Source: JAWSVE01 sp033852115 (GTDB lineage: Bacteria > Pseudomonadota > Gammaproteobacteria > Pseudomonadales > Cellvibrionaceae). Taken from it: 64,000 bases of DNA. Location of the stretch: the NCBI GenBank assembly GCA_033852115.1, contig JAWSVE010000003.1, forward strand, positions 434,001 through 498,000, written 5' to 3'. This document shows, piece by piece, positions 24,747-33,532 of this stretch (position 1 is its first letter; each line of letters starts with the position of its first letter). The position numbers and the translations under genes were made by a program. The notes beneath the pieces were generated by a model, which was given only the letters and a program-made list of their open reading frames with translations, did not search any database and was not told where the DNA came from.

Positions 24747-26385
24747 CGGTCCGGCCACCATTCGAATAGTAGATGTTCTCGCACAGAGACATGAGTAAGT
24801 TTAAGCCGCGGGAATGAGCGAGCTGATCTCCTGCGCCATTACTCATCACCGAATAATCGAACCCGTCTCCGCTATCAGTCAATTGAATATTAAGGCATTC
24901 ATTCTCGGCCACCCAAACCTTAATCTCTAATTCCCCATCGGATAGCCCGTCGAGCAATGCTTTACGCATCTGATAGTACCGAGAAAAACCATCTTCTTCA
25001 TTTTTGATCGCCGAATCTAGCTTTAATAGGCCATGCTCTAAGGAGTTGTTATAAAGTTCACTGATAATTGTAAACAAAACGTCTCTATGATCTTTAGCAA
25101 ACTGCACACTACTAATGAGCCTAACGATTTGCTCAATAGTATTCGTGTTGCGGAGCTGTTCAGCGGTTAATTTAAGGACTATATTCCAAGGCAGGCATAT
25201 GGGCTTACTTTTTTCATTATCGCCCTGAATTTCACCACCGAAAGTTACGGGTTTACCAATAATCTCAACCAAGGAAATATCATCGGTTTGGGCGGTACCT
25301 TCATGGTAGCGCTCTATTTCGTCAGAGATTGCATCGACGGATGGTCCACGTGTTGTTTCCAAAAAGCTAATGAAACGCTGTTCACCATACATTTCGCCAG
25401 CCCCATTGACCGCTTCCACAATACCATCGGTATAGGAGTATATTCTCAAACCTGAGACGGGGGTAATGAGCTCTACCGAATCTTCAAATTCACTATCGGA
25501 CAATACGCCTAGTGGCATATGTTGTGATTGAACTTTACGAACTATTTTTCCTCGCTGATTTAACAACAACATATCATTCATTCCACCACACCAGGCCGTA
25601 AGGCGATCACCGGACCTATCCAGTTCCAAAATGCTGGCACAGAAAAACATGTTCGGAGGCAAAATATTTTGCAGCTTTCTATTAATTTCTCGAGCTATAT
25701 GACCTATTCCGGCTTTCTTTTGCGCCATAGCATAAAAAATATCGGATACAGGAAGGCACCCTATTGCGGCAGATAAACCATGCCCAGTAAAGTCCCCAAG
25801 AAGCACATACACGCCACCGAGAGGACTGCGAGAAATCAACAACAGGTCTCCGTTGAACATGGACATTGGCGAAACATGGAAATTAACATTATTACAATGT
25901 TGCTCCATGCGCTGCATTCCATTGCTAAACACGGTTTCAACAATTTTGTGCTCTCGATCCATTACACGGCGGTGATAACTTAACGATTCGTTGCTGGCCT
26001 TAAGTTGATTGTGTAATTTGACGGACCTCTGATGAGCACGTATCTTCGCGAGCAATACGTTTTCATTCACAGGTTTTGGCACAAAATCATCACCGCCTAT
26101 TTCTAAGCAACGGGCCAACGTCTCCTCATCATCAAGTGCCGTAACGAATAGTATGGGAATTAGGTTATCTTTTGCTATATCTTTAATTGCCATGGCAGCG
26201 GCGTAACCGTCCATGACAGGCATGTTGATATCCATCAATATCAAGTCAATATCGGGGTCATCGCGATAGGTGTCGACAGCGACCTGACCATTTTCGGCTT
26301 GCGCATACCGATATCCATGGTCATCCAGCATAAACGCTAAAAGCTCCCGGTTGTATCGGTGATCATCTACAATCAATATTTTCAC
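24721..26385 (-). CDS. hsbR: Response regulator with PP2C phosphatase and anti-sigma kinase domains, HsbR-like
   Basis: HsbR controls phosphorylation of the anti-anti-sigma protein HsbA and so links phosphorelay input to FlgM/flagellar or biofilm output. Domains in order: receiver (1-120, phosphoacceptor Asp52 in LILMDINMPVMDG), coiled linker, SpoIIE/PP2C phosphatase (about 150-375, GDLLLISR, LLGDFTGHGLSAAIG, YTDGIVEA) and GHKL ATPase (about 405-554, N-box ELYNNSLEHGLL, DSGDGFDYSVMS). The 554-residue length fits. hsbA is 53 bases upstream. No hptB follows, unlike Pseudomonas. Confidence 0.88.
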   Translation of the reverse strand: MKILIVDDHRYNRELLAFMLDDHGYRYAQAENGQVAVDTYRDDPDIDLILMDINMPVMDGYAAAMAIKDIAKDNLIPILFVTALDDEETLARCLEIGGDDFVPKPVNENVLLAKIRAHQRSVKLHNQLKASNESLSYHRRVMDREHKIVETVFSNGMQRMEQHCNNVNFHVSPMSMFNGDLLLISRSPLGGVYVLLGDFTGHGLSAAIGCLPVSDIFYAMAQKKAGIGHIAREINRKLQNILPPNMFFCASILELDRSGDRLTAWCGGMNDMLLLNQRGKIVRKVQSQHMPLGVLSDSEFEDSVELITPVSGLRIYSYTDGIVEAVNGAGEMYGEQRFISFLETTRGPSVDAISDEIERYHEGTAQTDDISLVEIIGKPVTFGGEIQGDNEKSKPICLPWNIVLKLTAEQLRNTNTIEQIVRLISSVQFAKDHRDVLFTIISELYNNSLEHGLLKLDSAIKNEEDGFSRYYQMRKALLDGLSDGELEIKVWVAENECLNIQLTDSGDGFDYSVMSNGAGDQLAHSRGLNLLMSLCENIYYSNGGRTVTVSYPLH

Positions 26386-26438
26386 AATCTACTCTTAACT
26401 CTAACTACAGAAGCTTTAAATAATGAGTTTATGATGTG

Positions 26439-26744
26439 TTAACTAATATCAAACTTTTTATCAAACCGAGAGATCATGAATATTTTTCTTATGTCGTTGT
26501 TAGGGTTAATTAATTTAATCTTACACTGACTATTCTGGACATGCTTTTGTAAGTTTATAAGCATTCCTAACGCGGAACTATCAATGTACCGAGCATCTCT
26601 AAAGTCCACAACAATATTTTCGTCGGGCTTTGGCGTAAACTGCTCGTATGCTCTCCTGAAATCTTCCACACAATTAAAATCAAACGTTTCATCAAGCGTA
26701 ATGAGAAACTCTCCTCGCTCATTGTTACTTGTACGAATTGTCAT
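26439..26744 (-). CDS. hsbA: STAS-domain anti-sigma factor antagonist HsbA
   Basis: A 101-residue single STAS domain. The phosphorylatable serine is Ser56 in the motif RYIDSSALGMLINLQ, the same number as reported for Pseudomonas HsbA to my recollection. In that system unphosphorylated HsbA binds FlgM, and the phosphorylated form acts on a diguanylate cyclase. It sits between the MCP-like gene (59 bases) and hsbR (53 bases), so the three are probably one operon, and flgM is encoded 13 kb away. Confidence 0.9.
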   Translation of the reverse strand: MTIRTSNNERGEFLITLDETFDFNCVEDFRRAYEQFTPKPDENIVVDFRDARYIDSSALGMLINLQKHVQNSQCKIKLINPNNDIRKIFMISRFDKKFDIS

Positions 26745-26803
26745 GCTTTCACCGTCCTATACATTCTTACCACCAACTTTTATCCCGACTTTCATCGCCT
26801 ACA

Positions 26804-27967
26804 TTAAAACAATTCCGCATCACTCGAATCATCACCTTCTGTCGTATTGTTTCCATTTTCAGCCATGTGATTCTCTACTAATGCCAAAGACTCTGAGAAC
26901 AATTCATCCAAACTCTTTCCGTGTGGATTTACTTTAGTTGCCATGTCTAGTGCATTGCAATATTGATCAATACGTTGCTTTATTCGGCCTGTTTTTTGCC
27001 CTACCAAATCTGCAAACTGTAGCGCCGTAATAGCGCTATTCACATCCCGACCAATCCCTTCGCTAAGGCTAGAAACCTCTTTAACACCCTCCGCAATACT
27101 TGCATTGACCTCTTCTAGCTCTGCTAGCATGCTATCCAAATGGCCTTTTGCGTCGATTGCTATATTCATATCTAGGGATGCTATCTGTCCAACCACCGCT
27201 TCCACTTTGGTAATTGTTTCTTTCGCTCCCTCAGCCCTATTTCTAATTTCTGCACTTAGGTTATTGGAGTCTTGCGATAGCTTTCTCACTTCGTCTGCAA
27301 CCACCGCGAACCCTCGCCCTGCTTCGCCTGCCCGTGCAGCCTCAATTGCCGCATTGAGTGCGAGCAGGTTGGTTTGATCGGCAATTCCTCGGATATCAGC
27401 AATTAACACAAACATTCCATCCAGCTGGCGAACCATATCTTGAATGTTGTGAACGGCTTGCACGCTGCGATCACTAACATCAACAAACAACTGCACATAG
27501 TCATCCAATATTCTGCCTACTTCTCTTGCAAAATATTTTAACGTGACGTCTTCTTCGCCATCGTCGTGCTTACTACCCGCTACGCGCTCCATAACCTGGA
27601 CCATCAAACTATTTTCACGTGCTGTCTTTTCAGACATACCTTGAAAACTTTCGTACAACGCACTAACGGAGGTGTTAACAATGCGGTAGGTCTCTTCGGC
27701 CATTTGCGAAGTTTCTTGGTTTAAGGATTTCACGTAGCCGCTGTTTACTTTCTGGAATTGATGAACCGATGAGTACGTTTCGAGGTTGGCAGTTTGATCC
27801 GTGGTGACATCAGCGGCATTACCCACTTTTATCAAGACCGCTATAGCAACAAACCCAGCTGTGAGAATGCCTGCTAGTACATGATTTGAATCTGCGAAAT
27901 ACACCCCCAATAGACAAGTGATCCACATAACCAACAAAAAATAATAACGCGCTGCGACTGACATCAT
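26804..27967 (-). CDS. Methyl-accepting chemotaxis-type membrane protein without sensor domain
   Basis: The 387-residue protein has two adjacent membrane segments at the N-terminus (about residues 7-24 and 30-46) joined by a very short loop, so almost nothing is periplasmic. No clear HAMP follows. Residues about 150-340 form the receptor signalling hairpin, with the conserved tip IADQTNLLALNAAIEAARAG and EAGRGFAVVADEVRKLSQ. The acidic C-terminus lacks a CheR-binding pentapeptide. It precedes hsbA and hsbR, suggesting it works with that switch instead of, or besides, CheA. Ligand unknown. Confidence 0.88.
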   Translation of the reverse strand: MMSVAARYYFLLVMWITCLLGVYFADSNHVLAGILTAGFVAIAVLIKVGNAADVTTDQTANLETYSSVHQFQKVNSGYVKSLNQETSQMAEETYRIVNTSVSALYESFQGMSEKTARENSLMVQVMERVAGSKHDDGEEDVTLKYFAREVGRILDDYVQLFVDVSDRSVQAVHNIQDMVRQLDGMFVLIADIRGIADQTNLLALNAAIEAARAGEAGRGFAVVADEVRKLSQDSNNLSAEIRNRAEGAKETITKVEAVVGQIASLDMNIAIDAKGHLDSMLAELEEVNASIAEGVKEVSSLSEGIGRDVNSAITALQFADLVGQKTGRIKQRIDQYCNALDMATKVNPHGKSLDELFSESLALVENHMAENGNNTTEGDDSSDAELF

Positions 27968-28016
27968 GAAGCCGAAGTTCCAGATAGCTCTATCTACTTG
28001 ATTTACATGAAAAAAT

Positions 28017-28052
28017 CAAAGGTCGTACCGTAATGCGTTACGGCACGACCTA
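28017..28052 (-). terminator. Rho-independent terminator after trpS
   Basis: AGGTCGT-A-CCGTAA and TTACGG-C-ACGACCT (28020-28051) form a long stem with one mismatch and a TGCG loop. On the minus strand it is followed by TTTGATTTTTT. It lies about 110 bases beyond the trpS stop and 50 bases ahead of the MCP gene, insulating the two units. Confidence 0.8.
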
Positions 28053-28163
28053 CTCTTTAAGGTTAGACCTGGAATGGCGGGCCTGCCAACCAAAAGGCGC
28101 TGACAGTTTTGAAATAAAAAGTGGGGATTTAATTTAGATTGTAAGGTCGTCTACTCTGGATGA

Positions 28164-29168
28164 TCAAAGGGGACGGATGCCAATGGCTTTACGTAGCTCC
28201 TTCATAAATGGGCTACTAATAAAACGCGCTTTCTCCGCCCCGGCTTGAAGAGCCGATTCAATTTGAGCGGGGTTCGCTAACAACTCTTTATACCTCTCCC
28301 GAGGTTCCGCCAACTGATTATTAATCAACTCAAACAACTGTTTCTTTGCTTCTCCCCAAGCGATACCATCGGCAAATGCTTGTTTCATGTCGTCGATCTG
28401 TTGTGGGGTCGCAAAGGCGCGCCAAACTTCAAATACAGTTGAATCATCTGGATCTTTGGGGTCACCCGGCTCAAGAAGATTTGTCTTAATTTTATTGATA
28501 TGTTTTTTTAAGGGCTTTTCCTCTAAAAACAGCGGAATCGTGTTGTTATAACTCTTACTCATTTTTCGACCATCCAGGCCGCTGAGTACTGCGACACTTT
28601 CGTCAACTACGGCTTTTGGTAGTACGAAATGTTCGCCAAAATGATGATTAAAACGAGCCGCGATATCACGTGCCATTTCAACATGTTGAATTTGGTCTTT
28701 ACCGACAGGCACTTGATGCGCATTGAACATAAGAATATCCGCTGCCATTAGCACAGGGTAATCGTACAGCCCCATGGTAACCGCAGCGTCTGGGTCCTCA
28801 CCTGCTTTTTCATTAGCGTCCACTGCTGCCTTGTAGGCGTGGGCCCGATTCATTAACCCCTTTGCGGCCATGCAGTTGAGAAACCAACATAACTCTGTGA
28901 TTTCTGGAACATCCGACTGTCGATAGAAGGTTACCGCATCTGGGTCTAAACCTAGTGCAAGCCAAGTTGCTGCAATTTCGCGAGTAGATTGATGAATCAA
29001 CTCGGGGGTCTGACATTTGATCAGAGCGTGATAGTCAGCCAAAAAGAAAAAAGCTTCATACTCACCTGTTTGCGAGGCTTGAATCGCGGGGCGAATTGCG
29101 CCCACATAATTGCCTAGGTGGGGTGTACCTGTGGTTGTAATGCCGGTTAAAACTCTTGGTTTAGTCAT
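28164..29168 (-). CDS. trpS: Tryptophanyl-tRNA synthetase
   Basis: Charges tRNA-Trp. This is a class I synthetase of 334 residues with the HIGH-like motif TGTPHLGNYVGAIRP and the KMSKS motif intact in GLDGRKMSKSYNNTIPLF. PVGKDQIQHVEMARDIAARF is characteristic of bacterial TrpS. It stands alone: a terminator follows, and the next gene upstream is 144 bases away. Confidence 0.97.
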   Translation of the reverse strand: MTKPRVLTGITTTGTPHLGNYVGAIRPAIQASQTGEYEAFFFLADYHALIKCQTPELIHQSTREIAATWLALGLDPDAVTFYRQSDVPEITELCWFLNCMAAKGLMNRAHAYKAAVDANEKAGEDPDAAVTMGLYDYPVLMAADILMFNAHQVPVGKDQIQHVEMARDIAARFNHHFGEHFVLPKAVVDESVAVLSGLDGRKMSKSYNNTIPLFLEEKPLKKHINKIKTNLLEPGDPKDPDDSTVFEVWRAFATPQQIDDMKQAFADGIAWGEAKKQLFELINNQLAEPRERYKELLANPAQIESALQAGAEKARFISSPFMKELRKAIGIRPL

Positions 29169-29312
29169 GCGAAAACGCCCTACTTCAACCCGTGCTTGTT
29201 TACGCTCTCGCCTAAAAGTTGACGTATAACGACATTTACACGGGTATAGATCTCAAATTGGGGCGTAATGATACTAGAATTATATCGGTGAAAGCTATTG
29301 AGCGCTTGCCCT

Positions 29313-30365
29313 TCAGCTATGGATATGGTGTTTGTTGGCCTCCTGCAAAATAACAGCGGTATATCCCGCCTGGCCAATTAGGTGAGCCGCTACCTCGCTG
29401 CGTTTCTCTCCGTCGTCGGTAACTATATAGGTTGTTCCATGATCCAAACTTCCAACCCGCTCGCGTAGCTTAGATAATGGGATGTTTATCGCCCCTTCGA
29501 CATGACTAACCCGATACTCGACGGGAAGCCGAACATCAACCAACTGGTACGCCGCGCCATCACGTGCAAATTGATTAAAGGCAGAGACGTTAATATGACG
29601 AATTAGAGGATCATGTAACAGGTCTTTAAAATCATCGCGCCCCAAACGCATGACTACGCCAGGTTGCGTCATCATAACAGTCGCATTACGCACACACTCA
29701 CCGACCAACGCCTCTTCACCGAAATAATCGCCACTTTCTAGAGTCGCCACCAATCCTTTTATGCGTGTTGTCACATCAACCACGCCTCGCTCGATGACAT
29801 AAAAGTAGTCTCCAGATTCACCCTCCCTAACGATAGTATCCCCGGACTCACACTCGATCGGTTCAAAGCGATGGAATATTTGCTGTAATTGAGCTGGTGA
29901 AATTTGAGTAAATAGCGGAGCTTCTAATAAGCTACTCATCCAGTCAGTATCATCATCCATACCTGGAACTTTGAGTTCCTCTCCAGGCTGCGTGGTATTG
30001 ATGTGACTCAAGTCGGTAATATAACTATCGCCCTCAGCAAGCGCTTTGAAGGCTGCAGGGTCGACGACTAATAATTCAACCTCGGATTTCGCCTGAGCAG
30101 AAACCGGTGACGGAGAACCCTCAACCAGTACCAACTTCTGCCGATCACTGCCGGCTTCGACACTTTCACAATTGAATTGGCTATCGACCAAGTCAACATG
30201 CCCAGATATCAGATAGCAATAACTTTCTATCGACTTACCGCGTTTATGTATAAAGGTACCTTTTGGGAGGGTAGACAGAGTCAGGTACTCTTGAATCCGT
30301 TCAACTTGTTGGGGGTTAACATCATCAAATGCACTAAAGTGCCGTAAAACTGCCAAATCGATCAC
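29313..30365 (-). CDS. Cyclic-nucleotide-binding domain protein fused to a rhodanese domain lacking its cysteine
   Basis: The 350-residue protein has a degenerate cNMP-binding domain (about 1-120), a better one (about 140-245: EPIECESGDTIVREGESGDY, LESGDYFGEEALVGECVRNA, with the phosphate-binding GEEAL but no Arg in the usual place) and a C-terminal rhodanese fold (about 255-345: YQLVDVRLPVEYRVSHVEGA). The active-site loop reads TYIVTDDGEKRS, so the catalytic Cys of rhodaneses is absent. There is no DNA-binding helix. The start is a GTG behind AGGAG. It follows the M18 peptidase by 89 bases. Likely a regulatory sensor; the ligand is unknown. Confidence 0.85.
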   Translation of the reverse strand: MIDLAVLRHFSAFDDVNPQQVERIQEYLTLSTLPKGTFIHKRGKSIESYCYLISGHVDLVDSQFNCESVEAGSDRQKLVLVEGSPSPVSAQAKSEVELLVVDPAAFKALAEGDSYITDLSHINTTQPGEELKVPGMDDDTDWMSSLLEAPLFTQISPAQLQQIFHRFEPIECESGDTIVREGESGDYFYVIERGVVDVTTRIKGLVATLESGDYFGEEALVGECVRNATVMMTQPGVVMRLGRDDFKDLLHDPLIRHINVSAFNQFARDGAAYQLVDVRLPVEYRVSHVEGAINIPLSKLRERVGSLDHGTTYIVTDDGEKRSEVAAHLIGQAGYTAVILQEANKHHIHS

Positions 30366-30454
30366 ACTTTTCTCCTGCTAAAATGCGTATCGCTAACTTT
30401 AACCGAAGAAGGTAAAAGGTTAAATCGGGTATTTTTGACAGTTGTGAGCTAGAC

Positions 30455-31771
30455 CTAGTTTTTAACTATTGGTGAGGCATGGAACTGCTTTAGCACCTTA
30501 AATAAATAAAATGCATCCAATGTACCCGCCAATTCACGAATAGAGTGCATGCCAAATGTAGGGATACCCACATCCAAGGTTGGGACGCCAATCGCGGTCG
30601 CAGTAATGGGGCCAATTGTACTTCCGCAGGCCATATCCGTTCTGGTTACAAAGGTTTGTACCGGCACATCAACTTGTTCAGCGAGATAGTTAAACTGGCC
30701 ATGTGTATTACTATTAGTGGCATAGCGCTGATTCGCATTTACTTTTACGACAGGCCCCTTATTTAATAATGGCCCGTGGTGTTGATCATGTTTATCCGCG
30801 AAATTTGGGTGGATGGCATGCGCATTATCGGCTGACACAAGTAAACTTTTTGCAATAATTTGCTGGCGCTCACTTTCATTCGATACCAGACGCGCAATGA
30901 AATCGGCAAGCATTGGCCCAGCAGCACCGCTCGTTGACTGGCTACCCACTTCTTCGTGGTCATTGCAGACGAGCAAGCAGCTTTGTTCACCATCGGCCTC
31001 TAACATGGCTTCCATACCGACAAAACAGCTTAATAAATTATCTAATCGCGCACTCGCAATGAAATCTTGACGTAACCCGACTAGCTGAGGTGGTTGAAAG
31101 TCATAAAAGCTAAGCTCGTGACTTAATATTTTACTGACCTTGCTCTCAGGCTGCTGATGACGAATTTGTTCAATCAACAGATCTGAAAACTGCACTTCGT
31201 TATCATCGTTGACAATGGCCAGAACAGGTGGGATATCTTTTTGCGCGTTAATTGAACGACTATTGTTAGCCTCTCGATCGAGGTGAATTGCCAAGCTAGG
31301 AATGATCGCGATCGGGCGTTTAAAGTCGATCAAGCAACTGCCAATCACACCAGACTCATCAACGAACGTTACCCTACCGGCTAGCGACAGGTCGCGGTCA
31401 AACCAAGGGTTAAGTAAAGCACCTCCGTATACTTCAATACCAAGCTGCATTAGGCCCTGCCGAGTATATTGGGGGTTCGGTTTAACGCGCAGACAGGGAC
31501 TATCAGTATGGGCCCCCACCATGCGAACACCACTTTGCAACAACGGTTGCTTACCGTAAATGAAGGCGATCACACTGGAATCATTACGCACGAAAAGATA
31601 CTTTTCGCCAGGAGTTAGCGCCCAACTCTCTGCCTCATCAAGTACCTTAAACCCTGAACTACGGAAGCGATCAACCATCGCCTGTGTCGCATGGAAAGGA
31701 GTTGGTGACTGCTGTAGAAATTTCAGCAATTGCTGATTAAATGAAACAACCGCCGTCTCTTGATTATTCAT
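30455..31771 (-). CDS. apeB: M18 family aminopeptidase
   Basis: A dinuclear-metal aminopeptidase that removes N-terminal residues (often acidic) in the cytoplasm. The 438-residue protein has metal ligands in VGAHTDSPCLRVKPNP (His, Asp), LLVCNDHEEVGSQSTSGAAG (catalytic Glu-Glu) and VSADNAHAIHPNF, plus the C-terminal FGMHSIRELAGTLDAFYLF with the last His. The ATG is preceded by AGGTTG. It starts six bases after the dehydrogenase stop, so it is co-transcribed with it. Confidence 0.93.
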   Translation of the reverse strand: MNNQETAVVSFNQQLLKFLQQSPTPFHATQAMVDRFRSSGFKVLDEAESWALTPGEKYLFVRNDSSVIAFIYGKQPLLQSGVRMVGAHTDSPCLRVKPNPQYTRQGLMQLGIEVYGGALLNPWFDRDLSLAGRVTFVDESGVIGSCLIDFKRPIAIIPSLAIHLDREANNSRSINAQKDIPPVLAIVNDDNEVQFSDLLIEQIRHQQPESKVSKILSHELSFYDFQPPQLVGLRQDFIASARLDNLLSCFVGMEAMLEADGEQSCLLVCNDHEEVGSQSTSGAAGPMLADFIARLVSNESERQQIIAKSLLVSADNAHAIHPNFADKHDQHHGPLLNKGPVVKVNANQRYATNSNTHGQFNYLAEQVDVPVQTFVTRTDMACGSTIGPITATAIGVPTLDVGIPTFGMHSIRELAGTLDAFYLFKVLKQFHASPIVKN

Positions 31772-31777
31772 AACAAC

Positions 31778-32662
31778 CTATTTCAGTTTTTTAATTCGGG
31801 CAAGCAAACTAGATGTATCCCAACGCCCGCCTCCAAGTGATTGGACGTCGGCATAAAACTGATCAACCAAGGCTGTAACAGGTAATGTAGACCCGTTACG
31901 CGCAGCTTCGTCTAGCACCAAAGCAAAATCTTTGCGCATCCAGTCAACAGCAAACCCGTGCTCATAACTCCCTTGTTGCATGGTTTGCCAGCGATTTTCC
32001 ATTTGCCAGGATTGTGCTGCGCCTTTCGTAATGACAGACATTACCGCTTCGAGGTCTAAGCCCGCGTTATCTGCAAAATTGATCGCTTCTGACAAAGCCT
32101 GAAGCAGCCCACCTATGCATATTTGATTAACCATTTTACACAGTTGGCCGCTTCCTGCGGGGCCGAGTAAGCGAGCCATTTTGCTGTATACATCAAAAAT
32201 CGGAGCGGCCTTTTCGAACGCACTACGTTCTCCACCTGCCATTATGGTTAGCTGACCATTCCTTGCGCCCGCTTCGCCACCCGAAACAGGTGCATCTAAG
32301 AACTCTATTGAGCACGTTTTTAATGTTTCACTCAACTCGCGAGCAATATTAGCCGAGGCCGTTGTATGATCAATCAATAAACTGCCTGCTTGCATTGCTG
32401 TCACTGCACCCTGCTCTCCCAACAATACGTCACGCAAGTCATCATCATTACCCACACAGGTGATCACTACATCTTTGTCTTGCGCCGCCGAGGCAGGCGT
32501 TGGGGCGTGCTGACCACCGTATTGCTCAACCCAAGAAACCGCTTTGGAATGCGTTCGATTGTATACCGTGACCGCATAACCTGCATTTTTAAGGTGACCA
32601 GCCATAGGCGCCCCCATGACACCCATGCCTATAAACGCTACAGACAGCATTTTCGTTTCCAT
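31778..32662 (-). CDS. NAD(P)-dependent beta-hydroxyacid dehydrogenase (3-hydroxyisobutyrate dehydrogenase-like)
   Basis: A 294-residue member of the beta-hydroxyacid dehydrogenase family. It has the Rossmann opening FIGMGVMGAPMAGHLKNAGY, the substrate loop FLDAPVSGGEAGARNGQLTI, the catalytic lysine segment GSGQLCKMVNQICIGGL, and a C-terminal QSWQMENRWQTM helix region. The exact substrate (hydroxyisobutyrate, tartronate semialdehyde or a related acid) cannot be told. The first ATG directly abuts the uppP stop (TAAATG); an ATG at 32650 with GGAAAC upstream is an alternative. Confidence 0.88.
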   Translation of the reverse strand: METKMLSVAFIGMGVMGAPMAGHLKNAGYAVTVYNRTHSKAVSWVEQYGGQHAPTPASAAQDKDVVITCVGNDDDLRDVLLGEQGAVTAMQAGSLLIDHTTASANIARELSETLKTCSIEFLDAPVSGGEAGARNGQLTIMAGGERSAFEKAAPIFDVYSKMARLLGPAGSGQLCKMVNQICIGGLLQALSEAINFADNAGLDLEAVMSVITKGAAQSWQMENRWQTMQQGSYEHGFAVDWMRKDFALVLDEAARNGSTLPVTALVDQFYADVQSLGGGRWDTSSLLARIKKLK

Positions 32663-33466
32663 TTAAAGGTTAGTCAGTAAAAGGATTCCTAGGCCTACGC
32701 CCAATAGGAGCCGATAAACGACAAAAGGTAACATGCCGATACGGTTAATGACGTTCAAAAATACGGCGATACAGCAATAAGCGCTTATACCGGATAGCAC
32801 AACCCCCAATAAAACAAAGCTCCATTGCGTATCTATACCGTTGGCGAGCTTGATCGCCATTAATAGACCGCCTGCGGCAATGATTGGGATAGACAATAAA
32901 AATGAGAATCGAGCAGCGGCATCACGCTGTAAACCTAGCAACAATGCCACAGAAATAGTAATTCCGGAGCGTGAGGTACCCGGAATTAGTGCTAACGCTT
33001 GCGAACACCCGATAACAATCGCGAGGCCAAGCGTCATCTGTGCGAGCTCAATGGTTTTTTTTCCGCGGATATCACCCCACCAAAGCACAAACGCAAATAC
33101 GATAGTTGTCAGCATGATAACGAACGTCGTGCGAAAATGCAGTTCGATAAAGTCGTTGAATAGGACCCCGCATAGCCCCGCTGGGATGGTCGCAATGATA
33201 ATATACCAGCCAAGTCGACTATCATCGGTTTGCTGCCTCTGCACAAAACTAACGCTCCAGGCCAGCAACACCTGCCAAATATCTTTGCGAAAATAAATCA
33301 TTACTGCCGCCAGTGAACCAACATGAACGGCTACATCAAACGCTAAGCCTTGATCAGGCCACCCTAAGACCTCTTTAGGCAGTATTAAGTGTGCGGAACT
33401 AGAAATGGGTAGAAATTCTGTAATGCCTTGGATCAAGGCCAATACAATGACTTGTATATAGTCCAA
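32663..33466 (-). CDS. uppP: Undecaprenyl-diphosphatase UppP (BacA)
   Basis: Recycles undecaprenyl pyrophosphate to the lipid carrier used for murein and surface polysaccharide synthesis. The 267-residue integral membrane protein has the two signature motifs, GITEFLPISSSAHLILP near the N-terminus and LALIPGTSRSGITISVALLL in the middle, and about eight hydrophobic segments. It follows tsaB by 66 bases and leads into the dehydrogenase gene without a gap. Confidence 0.96.
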   Translation of the reverse strand: MDYIQVIVLALIQGITEFLPISSSAHLILPKEVLGWPDQGLAFDVAVHVGSLAAVMIYFRKDIWQVLLAWSVSFVQRQQTDDSRLGWYIIIATIPAGLCGVLFNDFIELHFRTTFVIMLTTIVFAFVLWWGDIRGKKTIELAQMTLGLAIVIGCSQALALIPGTSRSGITISVALLLGLQRDAAARFSFLLSIPIIAAGGLLMAIKLANGIDTQWSFVLLGVVLSGISAYCCIAVFLNVINRIGMLPFVVYRLLLGVGLGILLLTNL

Positions 33467-33532
33467 CTATTTGACTCCCCAGAATAAGATGATGCAATTT
33501 GACAGCTTGATAGAAGTACTGCCCAAACAATG

